A stretch of DNA of 64,000 nucleotides, from NCBI RefSeq assembly GCF_026213295.1, contig NC_079427.1, positions 35,000,846 to 35,064,845 of the forward strand. The letters run 5' to 3'. This stretch comes from Gadus chalcogrammus. Its lineage: Eukaryota; Chordata; Actinopteri; Gadiformes; Gadidae. Of this stretch, positions 12,684 to 25,363 are shown in pieces. The stretch's first letter is position 1. Each line of letters begins with the position of its first letter. The position numbers and the translations under genes were made by a program. The notes under the pieces are model-generated. The model was not told where the DNA came from, made no database searches, and saw only the letters and a list, made by a program, of their open reading frames with translations.

Positions 12684-13509
12684 CTAGAACTGCAAGCAGT
12701 TATGCAGGGGTCCAAGAAGTGTGCATTTCGCCGGCACAACGCGACAAGAAATGTGCGTTTCGCCGGCACAACGCGAAGCATGTGTTTAAAACGCTACCCT
12801 GAACCTGTGGATACAAAGGATTTGACTGTGGTAGGAGTTGCGAGAAGTCAGTGTAGCGTTTTCGCGGCGAAATTTTTTAGAAGATATACAATTTCCTCGT
12901 TTATGGCGCCCCCTAATGGCGAAATTTTCCGATATTTTTATCGAACGTCATTAACGTTAGCACCGACATGTCTGTACAATTTGGGCTCGATCCGATGTAT
13001 AATTCTGGATTTCTTTGGATTTTTTACTTTTCACGTCTAATTTAGCTAATAAACAAATATTCAAAACGCTACCGTTTCGTCGTCGAAGGTCGGATCAAAA
13101 AAGTGTCTAAGATTTCTTTGCGTGTGCGTCTGAAGATGCCGTATGCAAAGTTTTGTGTCAATTGGTCAAGAAATGTGGGAGGAGTAGCGAAAAAAACGTT
13201 TTGCGGTTTTCGCGATTTTGCGAAAAATATTCATAGACGCAAATGGGCGTGGCCTAGGCCAAAAGATGCAGCAGACTCCAGTGAATATGTGGGTAGAAGT
13301 TGTTGACTGTGGGAGGTTTGGTGTGGGAGTTATAGCCCCAAACGCGTCTTTCCTTGGTATAGCGCCACCTAGTGGCCGGCGTGTCTGGATTTTGTCGTCT
13401 TCATAGTCTTCACGTACCTGGATCTACTCATGTAATTGGCGTGTGTGCACCATTTACGGTTTGGGCTGTAGTAGCACTTTCTTGGTAGGAAGTATAATAA
13501 TAATAATAA
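12684..13509 (+). repeat. Unit 15, class A, no module
   Basis: Marked by atttatggcgccccc, cattaacgttagcaccgac and gtagaagttgttgac. Units 49 (same length, 826 bp) and 39 are near copies. Perfect CTCF-like core at 13362-13375. Confidence 0.92.
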
Positions 13510-14450
13510 CTAGAACTGCAAGCAGTTATGCAGGGGTCCAAGAAGTGTGCATTTCGCCGGCACAACGCGACAAGAAATGTGCATTTCGCCGGCACAACGC
13601 GAAGCATGTGTTGAAAACGCTACCCTGAACCTGTGGATACAAAGGATTTGACTGTGGTAGGAGTAGCGAGAAGTCAGTGTAGCGTTTTCGCGGCGAAATT
13701 TTGTAGAAGATATACAATTTCCTCGTTTATTGCGCCCCCTAATGGCGGAATTTTCCGAAATTTTTATCGAACGTCATTAAGGTTAGCACCAACATGTGTG
13801 TAGAATTTGGACTCGATCCGATGTCTAATTTTGGATTTTTTTGGATTTTTAATTTTCCACGTCTAATTTAGCTAATAAACCAATATTCAAAACTCTACCG
13901 TTTCGTCGTCGAAGGTCGGATCAAAAAACTGTCTAAGATTTCTATGCGTGTGCGTCTGAAGATGTCGTGTGCAAAGTTTGGTGTCGATTGGTCAAGAAAT
14001 GTGGGAGGAGTAGGGAAAAAAGAGTTTTGCGGTTTTCGCGATTTAGCGAAAAATATTCATGGACGCAAATGGGCGTGGCCTAGGCCAAAAGATGCAGCAG
14101 ACTCCAGTGCATCTGTGTGTAAAAGTTTTTGGACTGTGGGAGGTTCGGTGTGGGAGTTATAGCCCCAAACGCGTATTCCTTGGTATAGCGCCACCTAGTG
14201 GCCGGCGTGTCTGGATTTTGTCGTCTGCATAGTCTTCACTGACCTGGATCTAGTCATGCAATTGTCGTGTGTGCAACATTTACGGTATGGGCTGTATTCC
14301 CACTTTCTTGGTAGGAAGTATAATAATAATAAAAATAATAAAAATCCTTACAAAAACAATAGGGATCCAACCTGTTGGCTTGGACCCCTAATAAGAAAAA
14401 TCCCTACAAAAACAATAGGGATCCAACCTGTTGGCTTGGACCCCTAATAA
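13510..14450 (+). repeat. Unit 16, class A, two modules
   Basis: The body and spacer to about 14337 match unit 50 and the left part of unit 57. The first module is the atccttac type, the second the aagaaaaatccctac type that elsewhere follows gtaggaagta tails. Unit 15 has such a tail and no module, so the second module may belong to it. Perfect CTCF-like core at 14188-14201. Confidence 0.92.
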
Positions 14451-15453
14451 CTAGAACTGCAAGCAGTTATGCAGGGGTCCAAGAAGTGTGCATTTCGCCG
14501 GCACAACGCGACAAGAAATGTGCATTTCGCCGGCACAACGCGTAGCAAGTATTCAAAACGCTACCGTGAACAACATGTGGATATGAAGGTTTTGACTGTG
14601 GGAGCTTCGGTGTGGGAGTTATAGCCTAAAACGCGTTTTCAGAACATTCCATTGGCCAAATAGGAGATAGACAATGTCGTCGTTATTTGGAGCCGCCCTG
14701 TTGGCGAAATTTTCCAAAGACAATTTTCCTTTGCCAAATAACTCCCGCCCACATTAATAATTCTTGGCCATATTTTTTATATAGACTCGGGTTTGCCCCT
14801 TGATGGTTTTCTGATAGTTTGAAGAACATTCCTTGGGCCAATTAGAAGATATACAATTTCCTCGTTTATTGCGCCCCCTAATGGCGAAATATTCCGATTT
14901 TTTTATTGAACGCCTTTAACGGTAGCACCGACATGTTTCTAAAATTTGGACTTGATCCGATGTCTACTTTTGGTATTCTTTGAATTTTTGCGTTTCGACG
15001 TAAAACGTAGCCAATAAACAAATATTCAAAACGCTACCGTTTCGTCGTCGAAGGTCGGATCAAAAAACTGTTGATGATTCCTTTGCGTGTGCGTCTGACG
15101 ATGTCGTGTGCAAAGTTTGGTGTTGATTGGTCAAGAAATGTGGGAGGAGTAGGGAAAAAACTTTTTTGCGGTTTTCGCGATTTAGCGAAAAATATTCATA
15201 GACGCAAATGGGCGTGGCCTAGCCCAAAAGATGCAGCAGACTCCAGTGCATCTGTGGGTATAACGTTTTTGACTGTGGGAGGTTCGGTGTGGGAGTTATA
15301 GCCCCAAACGCGTATTCCTTGGTATAGCGCCACCTAGTGGCCGGCATGTCTGGATTTTGTCGTCTGCGTAGTCGCCACGGATCTTGATCTAGTCATGCAT
15401 TTGGCATGTCTGCACCATTTACGGTTTGGGCTGTGGGCCCACTTCTAGGGGGG

Positions 15454-15490
<37 letters not shown>

Positions 15491-15536
15491 CCTTACAAAA
15501 ACAATAGGGATCCAACCTGTTGGCTTGGACCCCTAA
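14451..15536 (+). repeat. Unit 17, class B, one module, (AAT)12 spacer
   Basis: Marked by gatatgaaggttttg, cgttatttggagcc and gtctgacgatgtc. Unit 59 is a sister 40 kb away; their 3-bp length difference is one AAT in the spacer (15455-15490). Perfect CTCF-like core at 15327-15340. Confidence 0.92.
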
Positions 15537-16466
15537 CTAGAACTGCAAGCAGTTATGCAGGGGTCCAAGAAGTGTGCATTTCGCCGGCACAACGCGACAA
15601 GAAATGTGCGTTTCGCCGGCACAAAGCGAAGCATGTGTTCAAAAAGCTACCCTGAACCTGTGGATACAAAGGATTTGACTGTGGTAGGAGTAGCGAGAAG
15701 TCAGTGTAGCGTTTTCGTGGCGAAATTTTGTAGAAGATATACAATTTCCTCGTTTATTGCGCCCCCTAATGGCGAAATTGTCCGAATTTTTTATCGAACG
15801 ACACTAAGGGTAGCACCGACATGTGTGTAAAACTTGGACTCGATCCGATGTGTAATTTTGGATTTTTTGGGATTTTGGAATTTCCACGTCTAATTTAGCT
15901 CATAAACCAATATTCAAAACGCTACCGTTTCGTCGTCGAATGTCGGATCAAAAAACTGTCTATCATTTCTTTGCGTGTGCGTCTGAAGATGTCGTGTGCA
16001 AAGTTTGGTGTCGATTGGTCAAGAAATGTGGGAGGAGTAGGGAAAAAACAGTTTTGCGGTTTTCGCGATTTAGCGAAAAATATTCATAGACGCAAATGGG
16101 CGTGGCCTAGGCCAAAAGATGCAGCAGACTCCAGTGCATCTGTGTGTACAAGTTTTTGGACTCTGGGAGGTTCGGTGTGGGAGTTATAGTCCCAAACGTG
16201 TTTCTCCTTGGTATAGCGCCACCTAGTGGCCGGCATGTCTGGATTTGGTTATCTGAGTAGCGGTGCCGGTACTGGTTCTAGTCATGCAATTGGCGCGTGT
16301 GCACCATTTACGGTTTGGGCTGTAGTCCAACAAGTACGGGGGGAAGAATAATAATAGGAAAAATCCTTACAAAAACAATAGGGATCCAACCTGTTGGCTT
16401 GGACCCCTAATAAAAAAAATCCTTACAAAAACAATAGGGATCCAACCTGTTGGCTTGGACCCCTAA
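15537..16466 (+). repeat. Unit 18, class A, two modules
   Basis: Marked by cacaaagcgaagc, gtaaaacttggac and tagctcataaacc, shared with unit 66. The second module (aataaaaaaaatcctt) is the type that follows ggggggaataat tails elsewhere. Perfect CTCF-like core at 16216-16229. Confidence 0.92.
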
Positions 16467-17271
16467 CTAGAACTGCAAGCAGTTATGCAGGGGTCCAAGA
16501 AGTGTGCATTTCGCCGGCACAACGCGACAAGAAATGTGCATTTCGCCGGCAGAACGCGAAGCATGTGTTCAAAACGCTACCCTGAACCTGTGGATACAAA
16601 GGATTTGACTGTGGTAGGAGTAGCGAGAAGTCAGTTCGCGGCAATTTATTTTAGAAGATATACAATTTCCTTGTTTATGGCGCCCCCTAATGGCGAAATT
16701 TTCCGAAATTTTTATCGAACGTCATTAAGGTTAGCACCAACATGTGTGTAGAATTTGGACTCGACCCGATGTCTAATTTTGGATTTTTTGGGATTTTTAA
16801 TTTTCCACGTCTAATTTAGCTAATAAACAAATATTCAAAACTCTACGGTTTCGTCGTCGAAGGTCGGATCAAAAAACTGTATATGATTCCTTTGCGTGTG
16901 CGTCTGAAAATGTCGTGTGCAAAGTTTTGTGTCGATTGGTCAAGAAATGTGGGAGGAGTAGCGAAAAAACGGTTTTGCGGTTTTCGCGATTTTGCGAAAA
17001 AAAATTATGGACGCAAATGGGCGTGGCCTATGCCAAAAGATGCAGCAGACTCCAGTGAATCTGTGTGTACGAGGTTTTGAATGTGGGAGGTTCGGTGTGG
17101 GAGTTATAGCCCCAAACGCATTTTCCCTTGGTATAGCGCCACCTAGTGGCCGGCGTGTCTGGATTTTGTTATCTGAGTAGCGGTGCCGGACCTGGATCTA
17201 GTCATGCAATTGGCGTGTCGGCACCATTTACGGTTTGGGCTGTGGACCCACTTTTAGCGCGGGAAGTATAA
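16467..17271 (+). repeat. Unit 19, class A, no module
   Basis: A 9-bp gap after gaagtcag (tgtagcgtt absent) is shared with unit 25. The tail gcgcgggaagtata also occurs in unit 46. Perfect CTCF-like core at 17136-17149. Confidence 0.92.
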
Positions 17272-18596
17272 CTAGAACTGCAAGCAGTTATGCAGGGGTC
17301 CAAGAAGTGTGCATTTCGCCGGCACAACGCGACAAGAAATGTGCATTTCGCCGGCACAACGCGAACCAAGTATTCAAAACGCTACCGTGAACAACCTGTG
17401 GATATAAAGGTTTTGACTGTGAGAGGTTCAGTGTGGGAGTTTCGGCCCCAAACGCATTTTCCGCTACCGTTTAGTCGTCGACGGTTGGATCAAAATAGTT
17501 TTTACTGATTTGCAACGCAAAGCATATATTCAAAACGCTACCGTTTCGTCAACGATGGTCGGATCAAAATAGTTTTGCTGATTTCTTGTAGTGTGCGTCT
17601 GAAGATGTCGTGTGCAAAGTTTGGTGTCAATTGGGCAAGAAATGTGGGAGGAGTAGCGAAAAGGCAGTTTAGCTGTTTTTGCGATTTTGCCAAAAGATGC
17701 AGCTGACTCCAGTGAATCTTTGCGTATAACGTTTTTGACTGTGGGAGCTTCGGTGTGGGAGTTATAGCCTAAAACGCGTTTTCAGAACATTCCATTGGCC
17801 AAATAGGAGATATATTATTTCATCGTTTTTTGGCGCCGCCCTGTTGGCGAAATTTTCCAAAGACAATTTTCCTTTGCCAAATAACTCCCGCCTACATAAT
17901 TAATTCTTGGCCATATTTTTTATATAGACTCGGGTTTGCCCCTTGATGGTTCCCTTATAGTTTGAAGAACATTCCTTTGGCCAATTAGAAGATATACAAT
18001 TTCCTCGTTTATTGCGCCCCCTAATGGCGAAATATTCCGAATTCTTTATTGAACGCCACTAAGGGTAGCACCGACATGTGTCTAAAATTTGGACTTGATC
18101 CGACGTCTACTTTTGGTATTCTTTGAATTTTTGCGTTTCGACGTAAAACGTAGCCAATAAACAAATATTCAAAACGCTACCGTTTCGTCGTCGAAGGTCG
18201 GATAAAAAAACTGTTGATGATTCCTTTGCGTGTGCGTCTGAAGATGTCGTGTGCAAAGTTTGGTGTTGATTGGTCAAGAAATGTGGGAGGAGTAGGGAAA
18301 AAACTGTTTTGCGGTTTTCGCGATTTAGCGAAAAATATTCATAGACGCAAATGGGCGTGGCCTAGCCCAAAAGATGCAGCAGACTCCAGTGCATCTGTGG
18401 GTATAACGTTTTTGACTGTGGGAGGTTCGGTGTGGGAGTTATATCCCCAAACGCGTATTCCTTGGTATAGCGCCACCTAGTGGCCGGCATGTCTGGATTT
18501 TGTCGTCTGCGTAGTCGCCACGGATCTTGATCTAGTCATGCATTTGGCATGTCTGCACCATTTACGGTTTGGGCTGTGGGCACACTTCTAGGGGGG

Positions 18597-18636
<40 letters not shown>

Positions 18637-18682
18637 CCTTACAAAAACAATAGGGATCCAACCTGTTGGCTTGGACCCCTAA
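17272..18682 (+). repeat. Unit 20, class D (1,411 bp), one module, (AAT)13 spacer
   Basis: Longest form in the window. After the doubled 32-bp motif it has cgcgaaccaagtattc and an extra half-unit to about 17740 with second copies of the gctaccgttt, gtgtgcgtctgaagatg and gtgggaggagtagcg texts. The class B segment and an ordinary 3' half follow. Perfect CTCF-like core at 18470-18483. Confidence 0.93.
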
Positions 18683-19550
18683 CTAGAACTGCAAGCAGTT
18701 ATGCAGGGGTCCAAGAAGTGTGCATTTCGCCGGCACAATGCGACAAGAAATGTGCATTTCGCCGGCACAACGCGAAGCATGTGTTCAAAACGCTACCCTG
18801 AACCTGTGGATACAAAGGATTTGATTGGTAGGAGTAGCGAGAAGTCAGTGTAGCGTTTTCGCGGCGAAATTTTGTAGAAGATATAACATTTTCTCGTTTA
18901 TTGCGCCCCCTAACGGCGAAATTGTCCGAAATTTTTAGCGAACGTCAATAAGGTTAGCACCAACATGTGTGTAGAATTTGGACTCGATCCGATGTCTAAA
19001 TTTGGATTTTTTTGGAATTTTGATTTTCCACATCTAATTTAGCTAATATACCAATATTCAAAACGCTACCGTTTCGTCGTCGAAGGTCGGATCAAAAAAC
19101 TGTATATGATTCCTTTGCGTGTGCGTCTTGAAGATGTCGTGTGCAAAGTTTTGTGTCGATTGGTCAAGAAATGTGGGAGGAGTAGCGAAAAAACAGTTTT
19201 GCGGTTTTCGCGATTTTGCGAAAAAAAATTATGGACGCAAATGGGCGTGGCCTATGCCAAAAGATGCAGCAGACTCCAGTGAATCTGTGTGTACGAGGTT
19301 TTGAATGTGGGAGGTTCGGTGTGGGAGTTATAGCCCCAAACGCGTCTTTCCTTGGTATAGCGCCACCTAGTGGCCGGCGTGTCTGGATTTTGTCGTCTGC
19401 TTAGAACTCAGGGCCCTGGATCTAGTCATGCAATTGGCGTGTCGGCACCATTTACGGTTTGGGCTGTGGACCCACTTCTAGGGGGGAATAATAAAAAGAA
19501 AAATCATTACAAAAACAATAGGGATCCAACCTGTTGGCTTGGACCCCTAA
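18683..19550 (+). repeat. Unit 21, class A, one module
   Basis: Sister of unit 4 in its 5' half (ggatttgattggtagg). The tail is ggggggaataataaaaag with module variant aaatcattac. Perfect CTCF-like core at 19360-19373. Confidence 0.92.
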
Positions 19551-20932
19551 CTAGAACTGCAAGCAGTTATGCAGGGGTCCAAGAAGTGTGCATTTCGCCG
19601 GCACAACGCGACAAGAAATGTGCATTTCGCCGGCACAACGCGAACCAAGTATTCAAAACGCTACCGTGAACAACCTGTGGATATAAAGGTTTTGACTGTG
19701 AGAGGTTCAGTGTGGGAGTTTCGGCCCCAAACGCATTTTCCGCTACCGTTTAGTCGTCGACGGTTGGATCAAAATAGTTTTTACTGATTTGCAACGCAAA
19801 ACATATATTCAAAACGCTACCGTTTCGTCAACGATGGTCGGATCAAAATAGTTTTGCTGATTTCTTGTAGTGTGCGTCTGAAGATGTCGTGTGCAAAGTT
19901 TGGTGTCAATTGGGCAAGAAATGTGGGAGGAGTAGCGAAAAGGCAGTTTAGCTGTTTTTGCGATTTTGCATAAAGAAAATACTGACGCAAATGGGCCTGG
20001 CCTATGCCAAAAGATGCAGCTGACTCCAGTGAATCTGTGCGTGTAACGTTTTTGACTGTGGGAGCTTTGGTGTGGGAGTTATAGCCTAAAACGCGTTTTC
20101 AGAACATTCCATTGGCCAAATAGGAGATATATTATTTCGTCGTTTTTTGGCGCCGCCCTGTTGGCGAAATTTTCCAAAGACAATTTTCCTTTGCCAAATA
20201 ACTCCCGCCTATATAATTAATTCTTGGCCATATTTTTTATATAGACTCGGGTTTGCCCCTTGATGGTTCCCTTATAGTTTGAAGAACATTCCTTTGGCCA
20301 ATTAGAAGATATACAATTTCCTCGTTTATTGCGCCCCCTAATGGCGAAATATTCCGAATTCTTTATTGAACGCCATTAAGGGTAGCACCGACATGTGTTT
20401 AAAATTTGGACTTGATCCGACGTCTACTTTTGGTATTCTTTGAATTTTTGCGTTTTGACGTAAAACGTAGCCAATAAACAAATATTCAAAACGCTACCGT
20501 TTCGTCGTCGAAGGTCGGATCAAAAAACTGTTGATGATTCCTTTGCGTGTGCGTCTGAAGATGTCGTGTGCAAAGTTTGGTGTTGATTGGTCAAGAAATG
20601 TGGGAGGAGTAGGGAAAAAAACTGTTTTGCGGTTTTCGCGATTTAGCGAAAAATATTCATAGACGCAAATGGGCGTGGCCTAGGCCAAAAGATGCAGCAG
20701 ACTCCAGTGCATCTGTGGGTATAACGTTTTTGACTGTGGGAGGTTCGGTGTGGGAGTTATAGCCCCAAACGCGTATTCCTTGGTATAGCGCCACCTAGTG
20801 GCCGGCGTGTCTGGATTTTGTCGTCTGCCTAGAACTCAGGGACCTGGATCTAGTCATGCAATTGGCGTGTCGGCACCATTTACGGTTTGGGCTGTGGGCA
20901 CACTTTTAGTGCTGGAATAATAATAATAATAA
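19551..20932 (+). repeat. Unit 22, class D, no module
   Basis: Same extra half-unit as unit 20 but keeping ttgcataaagaaaatactgacgc, which unit 20 has lost. Perfect CTCF-like core at 20788-20801. The tail ggaataataataataataa joins a truncated unit. Confidence 0.92.
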
Positions 20933-21738
20933 CAAGAAATGTGAATTTCGCCGGCACAACGCGAAGCATGTGTTCAAAACGCTACCCTGAACTTGTGGAT
21001 ACAAAGGATTCGACTGTGGTAGGAGTAGCGAGAAGTCAGTGTAGCGTTTTCGCGGCAAAATTTTGTAGAAGATATACAATTTCCTCGTTTATTGCGCCCT
21101 CTAATGGCGAAATTGTCCGAAATTTTTATCGAACGTCATTAAGGTTAGCACCAACATGTGTGTAGAATTTGGACTCGATCCGATTTCTAATTTTGGATTT
21201 TTTTGTATTTTGGATTTTCCACGTCTAATTTAGCTAATATACCAATATTCAAAATGCTACCGTTTCGTCGTCGAAGGTCGGATCAAAAAACTGTATACGA
21301 TTCCTTTGCGTGTGCGTCTGAAGATGTCGTGTGCAAAGTTTGGTGTCGATTGGTCAAGAAATGTGGGAGGAGTAGGGAAAAAACAGTTTTGCGGTTTTCG
21401 CGATTTAGCGAAAAATATTCATAGACGCAAATGGGCGTGGCCTAGGCCAAAAGATGCAGCAGACTCCAGTGCATCTGTGTGTACAAGTTTTTGGACTCTG
21501 GGAGGTTCGGTGTCGGAGTTATAGCCCCAAACGCGTATTCCCTGGTATAGCGCCACCTAGGGGCCGGCGTGTCTGGATTTTGTTATCTGAGTAGCGGTGC
21601 CGATTCTGGATCTAGTCATGTAATTGGCGCGTGTGCACCATTTACGGTTTGGGCTGTAGTTCCACTTTCACCGCGGGAAGAATAAGAAGAATCGCTACAA
21701 AAACAATAGGGATCCAACCTGTTGGCTTGGACCCCTAA
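20933..21738 (+). repeat. Unit 23, class A, truncated 5' end, one module
   Basis: Begins at CAAGAAATG, the second 32-bp copy, so the hairpin, the arm and the first copy are absent. Sister of unit 28 from the first base. CTCF-like site at 21550-21563 is altered (…tagggg). Module variant atcgctac, shared with unit 30. Confidence 0.92.
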
Positions 21739-22874
21739 CTAGAACTGCAAGCAGTTATGCAGGGGTCCAAGAAGTGTGCATTTCGCCGGCACAACGCGAA
21801 GCATGTGTTCAAAAATTGAGAAACAGCGTGTGCCAAAAGATGCAGCTGACTCCAGTGAATCTGTGGATATAAAGGTTTTGACTGTGGGAGCTTCGGTGTG
21901 GGAGTTATAGCCCAAAACGCGTTTTCAGAACATTCCATTGCCCAGTTAGGAGATATATTATTTCGTCGTTTATTTGCGACCCCTTGTGGCGAAATTTTCC
22001 AAAGACAATTTTCCTTTGCCAAATAACTCCCGCCCACATTAATAATTCTTGGCCATATTTTTTATATAGACTCAGGTTTGCCCCTTGATGGTTTCCTTTG
22101 AGTTTGAAGAACATTCCTTTGGCCAATAAGAAGATATACAATTTCCTCGTTTATTGCGCCCCCTAATGGCGAAATATTCCGAAAATTTTATTGAACGACA
22201 TTAAGGTTAGCACCAACATGTCTGTAAAATTTGGACTCGTTCCGATGTCTACTTTTGGATTTTTCTGGATTTTTGATTTTCCACGTCTAATTTAGCTAAT
22301 ATACCAATATTCAAAACGCTACCGTTTCGTCGTCGACGGTCGGATCAAAAAACTGTCCGATAATTTCTTTGCGTGTGCGTCTGAAGATGTCCTGTGCAAA
22401 GTTTGGTGTTGATTGGTCAAAAAATGTGGGAGGAGTAGGGAAAAAACTGTTTTGCGGTTTTTGCGATTTTGCGAAAAATATTCATTGACGCAAATGGGCG
22501 TGGCCTATGCCAAAAGATGCAGCAGACTCCAGTGAATATGTGGGTACAAGTTTTTGACTGTGGGAGGTTCGGTGTGGGAGTTATAGCCCCAAACGCGTAT
22601 TCCTTGGTATAGCGCCACCTAGTGACCGGCGTGTCTGGATTTTGTCGTCTGAATAGTCTTCACGGACCTGGATCTAGTCATGCAATTGGCATGTCGGCAC
22701 CATTTACGGTCTGGGCTGTGGTACCACTTTCTTGGTAGGAAGTATAATAAAAAAAATCCTTACAAAAACAATAGGGATCCAACCTGTTGGCTTGGACCCC
22801 TAATAAAAAGAAAAATCCTTACAAAAACAATAGGGATCCAACCTGTTGGCTTGGACCCCTAATAATAATAATAA
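21739..22874 (+). repeat. Unit 24, class C, two modules
   Basis: Marked by caaaaattgagaaacagcgtg, as in unit 63. The spacer after the second module still carries about four AAT. CTCF-like site at 22612-22625 has one mismatch (…tagtga). Confidence 0.92.
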
Positions 22875-23679
22875 CTAGAACTGCAAGCATTTATGCAGGG
22901 GTCCAAGAAGTGTGCATTTCGCCGGCACAACGCGACAAGAAATGTGCGTTTCGCCGGCACAACGCGAAGCATGTGTTCAAAACGCTACCCTGAACCTGTG
23001 GATACAAAGGATTTGACTGTGGTAGGAGTAGCGAGAAGTCAGTTCGCAGCGAAATTTTTTAGAAGATATACAATTTCCTCGTTTATGGCGCCCCCTAATG
23101 GCGAAATTTTCCGATTTTTTTATCGAACGGCATTAAGGTTAGCACCAACATGTCTGTAAAATTTGGACTCGTTCCGATGTCTACTTTTGGATTTTTCTGG
23201 ATTTTTGATTTTCCACGTCTAATTTAGCTAATATACCAATATTCAAAACGCTACCGTTTCGTCGTCGACGGTCGGATCAAAAAACTGTCCGATAATTTCT
23301 TTGCGTGTGCGTCTGAAGATGTCGTGTGCAAAGTTTGGTGTTGATTGGTCAAAAAATGTGGGAGGAGTAGGGAAAAAACTGTTTTGCGGTTTTCGCGATT
23401 TTGCGAAAAATATTCATAGACGCAAATGGGCGTGGCCTATGGCAAAAGATGCAGCAGACTCCAGTGAATATGTGGGTACAAGTTTTTGACTGTGGGAGGT
23501 TCGGTGTGGGAGTTATAGCCCCAAACGCGTATTCCTTGGTATAGCGCCACCTAGTGACCGGCGTGTCTGGATTTTGTCGTCTGAATAGTCTTCACGGACC
23601 TGGATCTAGTCATGCAATTGGCATGTCGGCACCATTTACGGTCTGGGCTGTGGTACCACTTTCTTGGTAGGAAGTATAA
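22875..23679 (+). repeat. Unit 25, class A, no module, broken 5' hairpin
   Basis: The 5' end reads aactgcaagcattt, one base change in the hairpin stem. Shares the 9-bp gap of unit 19. From about 23120 it repeats the text of unit 24 (ttaaggttagcaccaacatgtctg…), a local block duplication. CTCF-like site at 23544-23557 (…tagtga). Confidence 0.92.
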
Positions 23680-24537
23680 CTAGAACTGCAAGCAGTTATG
23701 CAGGGGTCCAAGAAGTGTGCATTTCGCCGGCACAACGCGACAAGAAATGTGCATTTCGCCGGCACAACGCGAAGCATGTGTTGAAAACGCTACCCTGAAC
23801 CTGTGGATACAAAGGATTTGACTGTGGTAGGAGTAGCGGGAAGTCAGTGTAGCGTTTTCGTGGCGAAATTTTGTAGAAGATATACAATTTCCTCGTTTAT
23901 TGCGCCCCCTAATGGCGAAATTTTCCGAAATTTTTATCGAACGACATTAAGGTTAGCACCAACATGTGTGTACAATTTGGACTCGATCCGATGTCTAATT
24001 TTGGATTTTTAATTTTCCACGTCTAATTTAGCTAATAAACAAATATTCAAAACTCTACCGTTTCGTCGTCGAAGGTCGGATCAAAAAAGTGTCTAGGATT
24101 TCTTTGCGTGGGCGTCTGAAGATGTCGTCTGCAAAGTTTGGTGTTGATCGGGCGAGAAATGTGGGAGGAGTAGCGAAAAAAACAGTTTTGCGGTTTTCGC
24201 GATTTAGCGAAAAATATTCATAGACGCAAATGGGCGTGGCCTAGGCCAAAAGATGCAGCAGACTCCAGTGCATCTGTGTGTACAAGTTTTTGGACTCTGG
24301 GAGGTTCGGTGTGGAAGTTATAGCCCCAAACGCGTATTCCTTAGTATAGCGCCACCTAGGGACCGGCGTGTCTGGATTTTGTTATCTGAGTAGCGGTGCC
24401 GATTCTGGATCTAGTCATGCAATTGGCGCGTGTGCACCATTTACGGTTTGGGCTGTGGTACCACTTCTAAGGCGTACAAAATAATAATAATCCTTACAAA
24501 AACAATAGGGATCCAACCTGTTGGCTTGGACCCCTAA
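23680..24537 (+). repeat. Unit 26, class A, one module
   Basis: Lacks one ggatttttt segment in the T-rich stretch (ttggatttttaattttcc), as does unit 34. CTCF-like site at 24349-24362 degraded (…taggga). Confidence 0.92.
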
Positions 24538-25363
24538 CTAGAACTGCAAGCAGTTATGCAGGGGTCCAAGAAGTGTGCATTTCGCCGGCACAACGCGACA
24601 AGAAATGTGCATTTCGCCGGCACAACGCGAAGCATGTGTTCAAAACGCTACCCTGTACCTGTGGATACAAAGGATTTGACTGTGGTACGAGTAGCGAGAA
24701 GTCAGTGTAGCGTTTTCGCGGCGAAATTTTGTAGAAGATATACAATTTCCTTGTTTATTGCGCCCCCTAGTGGCGAAATTTTCCGATATTTTTATCGAAC
24801 GTCATTAAGGTTAGCACCAACATGTCTGTAAAATTTGGGCTCGATCCGATGTATAATTCTGGATTACTTCGGATTTTTGACTTTTCACGTCTAATTTAGC
24901 TAATAAACAAATATTCAAAACGCTACCGTTTCGTCGTCGAAGGTCGGATCAAAAAAGTGTCTAGGATTTCTTTGCGTGTGCGTCTGAAGATGTCGTGTGC
25001 AAAGTTTGGTGTTGATCGGGCGAGAAATGTGGGAGGAGTAGCGAAAAAACAGTTTTGCGGTTTTCGCGATTTAGCGAAAAATATTAATTGACGCAAATGG
25101 GCGTGGCCTAGGCCAAAAGATGCAGCAGACTCCAGTGCATCTGTGTGTACAAGTTTTTGGACTCTGGGAGGTTCGGTGTGGAAGTTATAGCCCCAAACGC
25201 GTATTCCTTGGTATAGCGCCACCTAGGGACCGGCGTGTCTGGATTTTGTAATCTGAGTAGCGGTGCCGATTCTGGATCTAGTCATGCAATTGGCGCGTGT
25301 GCACCATTTATGGTTTGGGCTGTGGTACCACTTCTAAGGCGTACGAAATAATAATAATAATAA
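24538..25363 (+). repeat. Unit 27, class A, no module
   Basis: Unit 6 subtype (ctgtacctg, gtacgag). attaattgacgc in place of attcatagacgc breaks the recurrent open frame. CTCF-like site at 25216-25229 degraded (…taggga). Confidence 0.92.
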
